Below are positions 55,534-64,000 of a stretch of DNA of 64,000 bases, one piece after another. The DNA is from Pseudomonas benzenivorans (GTDB taxonomy: Bacteria; Pseudomonadota; Gammaproteobacteria; Pseudomonadales; Pseudomonadaceae). Every line of letters starts with the position of its first letter. The stretch's first letter is position 1. Where the stretch lies: positions 682,001 to 746,000 of the forward strand of contig NZ_CP073346.1 in assembly GCF_024397895.1 (NCBI RefSeq), written 5' to 3'. The position numbers were made by a program, and so were the translations under genes. Below the pieces are notes generated by a model, which was not told the origin of the DNA, searched no databases, and saw nothing but the letters and a program-made list of their open reading frames with translations.

Positions 55534-56667
55534 ATGTACGTCATTCAAGATGAATTCCCCCAGGTTGCCGAGCTGCGTTACCTCAACCACGCCGCCGTGT
55601 CGCCCTGGCCACAACGCGCCGTGACGGCCATCAATCGCTTCGCCGAACAGAATGCGCGAACCGGCGCCCGCGACTACCCGACCTGGCTCAAGGTCGAGGA
55701 CACCCTGCGCGAGCGGCTGGCCAGGCTGCTCAACGCTCCGAGCAGCGCCGACATCGCACTGGTCAAGAACACCTCCGAGGCGCTGTCCTTCGTGGCGTTC
55801 GGCCTGGACTGGAAGCCAGGCGACCAGGTGGTGATCAGCGACGAAGAGTTCCCCTCCAACCGGGTCGTCTGGCAGGCCCTCGAGCCACTGGGCGTGAAGG
55901 TCATTCAGGTCGACCTGCACCAGGGTGATCCTGAGGCTGCCCTGCTCGCCGCCTGCGGCCCACGCACCCGGTTGCTGTCGATCAGCGCCGTACAATACGC
56001 CAGCGGTCTGCGCCTGGATCTGGAGCGGCTGGGCCATGGCTGCCGTCAGCGCGGAGTGCTGCTCTGCGTCGATGCGATTCAGCAGCTCGGCGCCCTGCCC
56101 TTCGACGTGCAGCGCTATCAGTGCGACTTCGCCATGGCCGATGGCCACAAGTGGCTGCTCGGCCCGGAGGGCCTTGGCGCCTTCTATTGCCGCGGCGAGC
56201 TGCGCGAGCAGCTCAAGCTCCATGAGTATGGCTGGCACATGCTCGAGCATCCCGGTGACTACCAGCGCAAAGACTGGCAAGCCGCGCGCACCGCCCGGCG
56301 CTTCGAGTGCGGCAGCCCGAACCTGCTTGGCGCCATGGCCCTGGAGGCCAGCCTGTCGCTGTTGGAGGAAGTCGGCATGGCACAGGTGGGGCACGCCGTG
56401 GAGGAGCGCGTGCAATGGCTGCTCGACGGCCTGGACACATTGCCCGGCGTCAGCCTGCACAGCCCGCGTAATCCGACGAGGCGCGCCGGCATCGTCACCT
56501 TCAGCCTGGCTGGCTGGAACAATCAGGCGCTTTACGAGCGCCTGCGGCGCGAACAGGTGATCTGCGCCCAGCGCGGTGGCGGCGTGCGCCTGTCGCCCCA
56601 CTTCTACAGCGAGGCGCGAATAATCGAGGAAACGTTGCAGCTGCTGCACCAGCTGGCAGCGGGTTGA
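55534..56667 (+). CDS. Class V aminotransferase-fold protein
   Basis: A 377-residue PLP enzyme of the aminotransferase class V/cysteine desulfurase superfamily. LRYLNHAAVSPWPQRAVTAI, VKNTSEALSFVAFGLDWKPGDQVVISDEEFPSN, LLCVDAIQQLGALPFDV and the PLP lysine in FAMADGHKWLLGPEGLGAFYC are visible. The active-site cysteine loop of cysteine desulfurases is not evident, so a desulfurase role is not supported. Substrate unknown. Divergent from the TetR gene with a gap of only 75 bases, so that regulator may control it. Confidence 0.9.
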   Translation: MYVIQDEFPQVAELRYLNHAAVSPWPQRAVTAINRFAEQNARTGARDYPTWLKVEDTLRERLARLLNAPSSADIALVKNTSEALSFVAFGLDWKPGDQVVISDEEFPSNRVVWQALEPLGVKVIQVDLHQGDPEAALLAACGPRTRLLSISAVQYASGLRLDLERLGHGCRQRGVLLCVDAIQQLGALPFDVQRYQCDFAMADGHKWLLGPEGLGAFYCRGELREQLKLHEYGWHMLEHPGDYQRKDWQAARTARRFECGSPNLLGAMALEASLSLLEEVGMAQVGHAVEERVQWLLDGLDTLPGVSLHSPRNPTRRAGIVTFSLAGWNNQALYERLRREQVICAQRGGGVRLSPHFYSEARIIEETLQLLHQLAAG

Positions 56668-56756
56668 GGACTCAACAGTTGCCCGGGTATTCCAAATCTG
56701 TTTAAAAACGCTGCGATCGGTGGTGGACGATCGGGAATCTTCGCCAATACTTAGGA

Positions 56757-56877
56757 GTACTGGTGCGCGGCATCTCCCCCCAAGTGCCCCGCCAGGCAAG
56801 GTACCGTGGACCGCGTACCTTGATTTACTCCTAATGGTCTTAACCCGGATTCATCCCCCAGAAGCCGGGTTTTTTTT
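56757..56877 (+). ncRNA. rgsA: Small RNA RgsA
   Basis: About 121 nt, between the aminotransferase gene and the tatD-family gene, the position of rgsA in P. aeruginosa. A -10-like CAATACT lies at 56745-56751. The RNA can close with AGGAGTA (56753-56759, partly upstream of the assumed start) pairing to TACTCCT (56826-56832), holds a hairpin AAGGTAC/GTACCTT (56798-56821), and ends in a strong terminator. RgsA is an RpoS- and Gac-linked, Hfq-binding sRNA of pseudomonads acting in stress and motility control. The 5' end is an estimate. Confidence 0.8.
56842..56877 (+). terminator. rgsA terminator
   Basis: AACCCGG/CCGGGTT with a 16-base loop and eight or more T residues following. Confidence 0.9.
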
Positions 56878-56916
56878 GCCTTGGATTTGACCACCCGCGA
56901 CCATCGTAGGAACGCC

Positions 56917-57699
56917 TTAGGCCACGCGCGCCAGCGGGAACAGGCGCTTGAAATTGGCGGTGGTTTGCTCGGCCAGGGTCTCGAAACTCACCCCGCGCAA
57001 CACCGCCAGGTATTCGGCCACGTCCCGCACATATTCCGGCAGGTTCGGCTTGCCGCGATGAGGTACAGGGGCCAGGTAGGGGGAGTCGGTCTCCACCAGC
57101 AGGCGATCCGCCGGCACCTGCCGGGCGACCTCGCGCAGCGCCTCCGCATTGCGGAAGGTAACGATGCCGGACAGGGAAATGTAGAAACCCAGATCCAGCG
57201 CCGCCCTGGCCATCTCCCAGTCTTCGGTGAAGCAGTGCAGCACCCCGGCTTGCGGCAAAGCGGCTTCGCGCAGCAGCGCCAGGGTGTCGGCGCGGGCCTC
57301 GCGGGTATGCACGATCACCGGCTTTCCGGTGACCTGGGCAGCCTGCAGATGCAGGCGAAAGGCCTGTTGCTGCGCCTGCGCGGCCTGCGGCTCGTAATGG
57401 TAATCCAGCCCGGTCTCGCCGATGGCCACCACCCGGGGATGGTTCAATTCGGCCAGCAACCACTCCAGGGCCGGCGCTGCGCCGGGCTCCAGGTCCAGCG
57501 GATGGACGCCCACCGAGCAATCGACATCGGCATAGCGCTCGGCCAATTCCTTGACCGTCGCAGCATTGTCGGCGCTCACACCGATGCAAAGGAAATGGCC
57601 AACGCCGCGCGCACGCGCCGCCGCCAGCGCCGAGTCGAGCGAGCCGTCGTGGGCGGCCAGGTCGAGGCGGTCGAGATGACAGTGGGAATCAACCAGCAT
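56917..57699 (-). CDS. TatD-family metal-dependent hydrolase
   Basis: A 260-residue TIM-barrel DNase/hydrolase of the TatD/YcfH type. MLVDSHCHLDRLDL provides the HxH metal site, AIGETGLDYHYEP the glutamate, PVIVHTREA and GVLHCFTEDWEMA the further histidines, and LVETDSPYLAPVPHRGKPNLPEYV the aspartate. Related proteins have 3'-5' exonuclease activity. It is downstream of pilZ in the same direction, with a gap of 75 bases. ATG 57699 was chosen; a TTG three codons upstream is possible. Confidence 0.93.
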   Translation of the reverse strand: MLVDSHCHLDRLDLAAHDGSLDSALAAARARGVGHFLCIGVSADNAATVKELAERYADVDCSVGVHPLDLEPGAAPALEWLLAELNHPRVVAIGETGLDYHYEPQAAQAQQQAFRLHLQAAQVTGKPVIVHTREARADTLALLREAALPQAGVLHCFTEDWEMARAALDLGFYISLSGIVTFRNAEALREVARQVPADRLLVETDSPYLAPVPHRGKPNLPEYVRDVAEYLAVLRGVSFETLAEQTTANFKRLFPLARVA

Positions 57700-57774
57700 G
57701 GAGAACAATCACTTGAGGGTCGGCGCCATCACCGGCACTGCGGGTCCGGACGCCCGGGTGGAATTAGCAGCAGG

Positions 57775-58131
57775 CTACATCGTGTGGGTCGGACGGTCCG
57801 ACTTCAATGCGCCCGCCAGGTAGGTTTCGATCTTGTTGCGCGCGGTGTTGTCGCCCTCGTTGAACTGCACACCGACCCCCGCCGCCCGGTTACCCTGGGC
57901 GCCCTTGGGGGTGATCCACACCACCTTCCCCGCCACCGGAATCTTTTCCGGCTCATCCATCAGGTTGAGCAGCATGAACACTTCATCGCCGAGCTTGTAG
58001 CTCTTGTTGGTCGGGATGAACAGCCCACCATTCTTGATGAATGGCATGTAGGCGGCATAGAGCACGGACTTGTCCTTGATCGTCAGAGACAAGATTCCAT
58101 TACGCGGACCCAAGTTAGGTGGCAAGCTCAT
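57775..58131 (-). CDS. pilZ: Type IV pilus assembly protein PilZ
   Basis: A 118-residue single-domain PilZ protein, the founding member of the family. It is needed for type IV pilus biogenesis and twitching, acting with PilB and FimX. The sequence LSLTIKDKSVLYAAYMPFIKNGGLFIP lacks the RxxxR motif that binds c-di-GMP, as is known for this PilZ. It lies between holB and the tatD-family gene, the conserved Pseudomonas order. 35 bases follow holB. Confidence 0.96.
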   Translation of the reverse strand: MSLPPNLGPRNGILSLTIKDKSVLYAAYMPFIKNGGLFIPTNKSYKLGDEVFMLLNLMDEPEKIPVAGKVVWITPKGAQGNRAAGVGVQFNEGDNTARNKIETYLAGALKSDRPTHTM

Positions 58132-58166
58132 GCGGCATTCCTGACTTCAATACTCAATGGCCGATT

Positions 58167-60842
<2,676 letters not shown>

Positions 60843-60845
60843 AGA

Positions 60846-61661
60846 TCAGCAGTCCAGTAGATCGCAGGCTATGGCCTGCAGTTTACGGGTGAGCGGCCCT
60901 ACCGACCAGTCACGGTGCAGCAGTGCCCGCACCGGCCATACCCCGTAGAGGCTGTTGCAGAGAAAAACCTCATCAGCGTCCAGCAGCGCATCGAGGCCAA
61001 AATCGCCGACCTCGCAGGAGACGCCCAGCGTCTCGGCCTGTGCCAATAGCTCCGCGCGCATGACCCCGGCAACCCCGCAGCGGGACAGGTCCGGGGTCAG
61101 CAGGGCACCGCCCTTGACCAGAAACAGGTTGCTGAAGACCCCCTCGATCACCCGCCCCGCCCCATCCTGCATCAGGCCTTCGGCATGTTCGGAGTCCTGC
61201 CATTCGCTTCGCGCCAGTACCTGCTCCAGGCGATTGAGGTGCTTCATACCGGCCAGCAGGGGCTGCTCGGCCAGGCGCGTAGTGCACGGAAAAAGACGCA
61301 CTCCAAGCTCGGCATGCTGGGTCGGGTAGGTCGGTTTCGGGCTGCCCTGCAGGATTCGCCGCACCATTGTCGGCTGCGGCGGCGCATAGCCGCGCAGGCC
61401 GTCGCCGCGCGTAAGGATAAGCTTGACCACGCCCTCGCCCAGCTGACGACTGAAGGCTTGCAGCTCCCCGCGCAGCAAGGGCGCGTCGAACGGCAGGCAC
61501 AGGCGCGCGCAGCCATCGGCCAGGCGCGCCAGGTGACGATCCAGCAGTGTCGGCGCACCCTCTCGGACGGCGATGGTTTCGAACAGCCCATCACCGTACG
61601 CCAGGCCGCGATCCTTGACGGAAAGCTGCTCGGAAGGCCGACCGTCGACCCAGCTCAGCAT
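60846..61661 (-). CDS. pabC: Aminodeoxychorismate lyase PabC
   Basis: A 271-residue class IV PLP enzyme. It releases pyruvate from 4-amino-4-deoxychorismate to give p-aminobenzoate for folate synthesis. VKDRGLAYGDGLFETIAVREG, VVKLILTRGDGLRGY (PLP lysine region), LNRLEQVLARSEW and VFSNLFLVKGGALLTPDLSRCGVAGVMR are typical. ATG 61661 overlaps the fabF stop by one base (TGATG). Confidence 0.94.
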   Translation of the reverse strand: MLSWVDGRPSEQLSVKDRGLAYGDGLFETIAVREGAPTLLDRHLARLADGCARLCLPFDAPLLRGELQAFSRQLGEGVVKLILTRGDGLRGYAPPQPTMVRRILQGSPKPTYPTQHAELGVRLFPCTTRLAEQPLLAGMKHLNRLEQVLARSEWQDSEHAEGLMQDGAGRVIEGVFSNLFLVKGGALLTPDLSRCGVAGVMRAELLAQAETLGVSCEVGDFGLDALLDADEVFLCNSLYGVWPVRALLHRDWSVGPLTRKLQAIACDLLDC

Positions 61662-62905
61662 CAACCGGCGAACCGACGGAATACCAGTGAGCCGTTGGTT
61701 CCACCGAAACCGAAAGAGTTGGAGAGCACCACGTCGATGGCCATTGCCTTGGCCTGGTGCGGCACGAAGTCGAGGTCACAGCCCTCGTCCGGCTGATCCA
61801 GATTGATGGTCGGCGGAGCCACTTGCTCGCGCAGCGCCAGCACGCTGAAGATCGCCTCCACCGCACCGGCAGCGCCGAGCAGGTGACCGGTCATCGACTT
61901 GGTCGAACTGACGGCAAGCTGGTAGGCATGTTCGCCGAACACCGACTTGATCGCCGCCACTTCGGCCTTGTCACCTGCCGAGGTCGAGGTGCCATGGGCG
62001 TTGATGTACTGCACCTGACTGGCGTCGAGCCCGGCATCGCGCAGGGCGTTGGCCATGCAGCGCGCGGCCCCTGCGCCGTCTTCCGGTGGCGAGGTCATGT
62101 GGAAGGCATCGCCGCTCATGCCGAAACCTATCAGCTCGGCATAGATGGTCGCACCGCGGGCCTTGGCATGCTCCAGCTCTTCCAGCACCAGGGTGCCGGC
62201 GCCGTCGGACAGGACGAAACCATCGCGATCCTTGTCCCACGGACGACTGGCCTTGGTCGGTTCATCGTTGCGGGTCGACAGCGCCCGCGCGGCCGCGAAG
62301 CCGCCGATGCCCAGACCGCAGGCGGCCATCTCGGCGCCACCGGCGACCATCACGTCCGCCTCGCCATAGGCGATGTTGCGGGCAGCCATGCCGATGCAAT
62401 GGGTGCCGGTGGTACACGCCGTGGCGATGGCGTAGTTAGGCCCCTGCAGCCCCAGATGGATCGACAGGAAGCCGGAAATCATGTTGATGATCGAACCGGG
62501 CACGAAGAACGGCGAGATACGCCGCGGCCCCTGCTCATGCAGCGCCTTGCAGCTGTTCTCGATGTTGGTCAGGCCGCCGATACCGGAGCCAAGCGCCACG
62601 CCAATGCGTTCACGATTGGCATCGGTGACTTCCAATCCGGAATCGCGCACCGCCTGAAAGCTGGCGGCCAGGCCGTACTGGATAAACAGATCGAGCTTGC
62701 GCGCCTCTTTGGCCGACAAGTATTGCTCGACGTCAAAGCCCTTAACCGAACCGCCAAAGCGGGTGGAATAGGCCGACAGGTCCATGTGCTCGATCAGGCC
62801 GATGCCGCTGCGCCCGGCCAAAATGCCCTGCCAGCTGCTCAGCACATCGTTACCCAGCGGCGAAACCATGCCCATACCGGTAACCACGACGCGTCTACGC
62901 GACAC
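61661..62905 (-). CDS. fabF: Beta-ketoacyl-ACP synthase II FabF
   Basis: A 414-residue condensing enzyme of fatty acid elongation, working with AcpP and malonyl-ACP. The catalytic triad is Cys164 in [12 protein letters not shown], the first histidine in [14 protein letters not shown] and the second in [24 protein letters not shown] closes the fold. A terminator-like hairpin separates it from acpP, while pabC is tightly attached downstream. Confidence 0.97.
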   Translation of the reverse strand: MSRRRVVVTGMGMVSPLGNDVLSSWQGILAGRSGIGLIEHMDLSAYSTRFGGSVKGFDVEQYLSAKEARKLDLFIQYGLAASFQAVRDSGLEVTDANRERIGVALGSGIGGLTNIENSCKALHEQGPRRISPFFVPGSIINMISGFLSIHLGLQGPNYAIATACTTGTHCIGMAARNIAYGEADVMVAGGAEMAACGLGIGGFAAARALSTRNDEPTKASRPWDKDRDGFVLSDGAGTLVLEELEHAKARGATIYAELIGFGMSGDAFHMTSPPEDGAGAARCMANALRDAGLDASQVQYINAHGTSTSAGDKAEVAAIKSVFGEHAYQLAVSSTKSMTGHLLGAAGAVEAIFSVLALREQVAPPTINLDQPDEGCDLDFVPHQAKAMAIDVVLSNSFGFGGTNGSLVFRRFAG

Positions 62906-62953
62906 AGCAATCTCCTCTTGTTCGGTTTTACAACGCTTGCAATGCGCTTAAAG

Positions 62954-62988
62954 AAAAGCCGCACGCCCGATGAAGGCGTGCGGCTTTT
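62954..62988 (-). terminator. Terminator between acpP and fabF
   Basis: AAAAGCCGCACGCC/GGCGTGCGGCTTTT, a 14-bp perfect stem with a 7-base loop and flanking A/T runs, 24 bases after the acpP stop on the minus strand. Probably ends most acpP transcripts before fabF. Confidence 0.85.
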
Positions 62989-63012
62989 CCTAGTCGGGAA
63001 TCGACGATTCGC

Positions 63013-63249
63013 TTACTGCGCGTTGGCAGTCACGTAATCGATGGCTTCCTGAACGGTGGTGATCTTCTCAGCTTTCTCGTCCGGGATCTCGGTCTCGAAT
63101 TCCTCTTCGAGAGCCATCACCAGCTCAACGGTGTCAAGAGAGTCGGCACCCAGGTCTTCAACGAAGGAAGCGCTGTTGGTTACTTCGTCTTCTTTGACGC
63201 CAAGCTGCTCGGCAACGATTTTCTTGACGCGTTCTTCGATGGTGCTCAT
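63013..63249 (-). CDS. acpP: Acyl carrier protein AcpP
   Basis: A 78-residue acidic protein. Ser37 in [14 protein letters not shown] is the 4'-phosphopantetheine site. It carries growing acyl chains for all Fab enzymes. AAGG-type ribosome site (minus strand GAGTGAGAACAAGGTATG) precedes the ATG. It lies between fabG and fabF as in most proteobacteria. Confidence 0.98.
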   Translation of the reverse strand: MSTIEERVKKIVAEQLGVKEDEVTNSASFVEDLGADSLDTVELVMALEEEFETEIPDEKAEKITTVQEAIDYVTANAQ

Positions 63250-63446
63250 ACCTTGTTCTCACTCCTAATGGGACAAATCCAGGCCACTGGTCGGCGGCCA
63301 AGTGTATAGAAAGGGTTTTTAGCATTTCAAGCTGAATGCCGGGGTGCCCCCAGGAACACTTCAACGATCTGTCTATAAACCAGTTGCAGCTTTATATCGG
63401 ATTTTAGACAGCGTCTATGACAGTTTTCCGAAGGCATCCGTCACAT

Positions 63447-64000
63447 TTAGCTCATGTACATACCGCCATTCACAGGGATAGTAGCTCCTGTGACGTAGGC
63501 TGCGCCATCGGAAGCAAGGAAAGCGACCACTTTTGCGATCTCTTCGGCCTGCCCCAAACGGCCCAGCGGAATCTGGTTCAGCAGCGCATCGCGCTGACCT
63601 TCCGGCAGTTCGCGGGTCATATCGGTATCGATAAAGCCCGGCGCCACGGCGTTCACGGTGATCGCCCGCGACCCGACTTCACGGGCCAGCGCACGACCAA
63701 AACCTTCCAGTCCGGCCTTGGCTGCGGCGTAGTTTACCTGCCCGGCGTTGCCCATGGCGCCGACCACCGATCCGATATTGATGATGCGACCGAAACGGGC
63801 CTTGGTCATGCCACGCAGCACGGCCTTGGACAGGCGATACAAGCTGTTCAGATTGGTGTTGATGACATCGAACCATTCGTCATCTTTCATCCGCAACATC
63901 AGATTATCGCGGGTGATGCCGGCATTATTGACCAGAATCAGCGGCTGACCCAGGTGCTGCTGGATATGTTCCAGGGTGCTCGACACCGACTCGTCGCTGC
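63447..64000 (-). CDS. fabG: 3-Oxoacyl-ACP reductase FabG, C-terminal part
   Basis: The gene runs off the right edge; about 184 residues are in the window. LILVNNAGITRDNLMLRM, IINIGSVVGAMGNAGQVNYAAAKAGLEGF (Ser, Tyr and Lys of the active site), TVNAVAPGFIDTDMT and YVTGATIPVNGGMYMS are classic FabG. It reduces 3-oxoacyl-ACP with NADPH. A 197-base gap before acpP likely carries an acpP promoter. Confidence 0.97.
   Translation of the reverse strand, partial: SDESVSSTLEHIQQHLGQPLILVNNAGITRDNLMLRMKDDEWFDVINTNLNSLYRLSKAVLRGMTKARFGRIINIGSVVGAMGNAGQVNYAAAKAGLEGFGRALAREVGSRAITVNAVAPGFIDTDMTRELPEGQRDALLNQIPLGRLGQAEEIAKVVAFLASDGAAYVTGATIPVNGGMYMS

Noticed and set aside
55534..56667. Cysteine desulfurase (IscS/SufS) call
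   Set aside because: The active-site cysteine loop is not visible and no iron-sulfur assembly genes are near.

Overview
The window is chromosomal DNA from a Pseudomonas species (sensu lato), GC-rich and almost fully coding. This rests on recognisable Pseudomonas genes (sagS, ospR, pilZ, the sRNA rgsA, the atu terpene cluster, an sbrI/sbrR-like sigma/anti-sigma pair). From memory, the gene order follows three P. aeruginosa PAO1 stretches, roughly PA2812-PA2843, PA2885-PA2897 and PA2949-PA2967, joined together. No prophage, CRISPR array or plasmid function is visible. The only mobile DNA is two apparently identical 1036-bp IS1595-type elements.

Layout. 1-5.3 kb: start of an ABC-exporter ATPase, the large acyl-CoA dehydrogenase fadE, and a duplicated tRNA-Glu/tRNA-Gly block. 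5.3-15.7 kb: a redox and stress neighbourhood with a glutathione transferase-like protein, free methionine-R-sulfoxide reductase coupled to an ATPase, the hybrid kinase SagS, the thiol regulator OspR with glutathione peroxidase, MsrB, the aminotransferase AlaA, HtpX, Tpm and a DODA-type dioxygenase. 15.8-25.6 kb: first IS copy, deaD, enoyl-CoA hydratase, a spermidine-synthase-fold protein, class II DAHP synthase, a lipoprotein and two tandem orphan solute-binding proteins. 25.6-35.8 kb: atuR divergent from atuABCDEFG, for catabolism of citronellol/geraniol-type acyclic terpenes, with two likely AtuR operators; atuH is absent from its usual place. 35.8-40.9 kb: a minus-strand operon of vWA lipoprotein, ECF sigma factor, anti-sigma factor and perhaps a further lipoprotein, then a MocR-type regulator. 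41.0-44.1 kb: second IS copy, an OmpA/DUF4398 envelope pair and another solute-binding protein. 44.2-48.5 kb: a membrane-anchored hydrolase, and a secreted cysteine-free molybdopterin-fold protein coupled to a GGDEF-EAL-receiver protein. 48.7-52.4 kb: etfBA divergent from the ETF:ubiquinone oxidoreductase gene, sharing a control region with a PsrA-like box. 52.5-64 kb: small conserved proteins, moaA, a TetR regulator, a class V aminotransferase, the sRNA rgsA, and the tightly packed tatD-family/pilZ/holB/tmk/mltG/pabC/fabF block followed by acpP and fabG (cut by the window end).

How the genes work together. A recurring theme is acyl-CoA oxidation and its electron path: FadE, AtuD, enoyl-CoA hydratases, EtfAB and ETF-QO would pass electrons from fatty acids and terpenoid acyl-CoAs to ubiquinone, while the fab genes handle synthesis. 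A second theme is thiol and methionine repair (fRMsr, MsrB, Gpx, OspR). A third is surface-lifestyle signalling (SagS, SbrI/R-like pair, a dual c-di-GMP enzyme, PilZ, RgsA).

The points most worth a second look are the secreted molybdopterin-fold/c-di-GMP pair, the insertion of both IS copies into the T-tracts of Rho-independent terminators in the same relative orientation, the vWA-sigma-anti-sigma operon, and the atu cluster without atuH.
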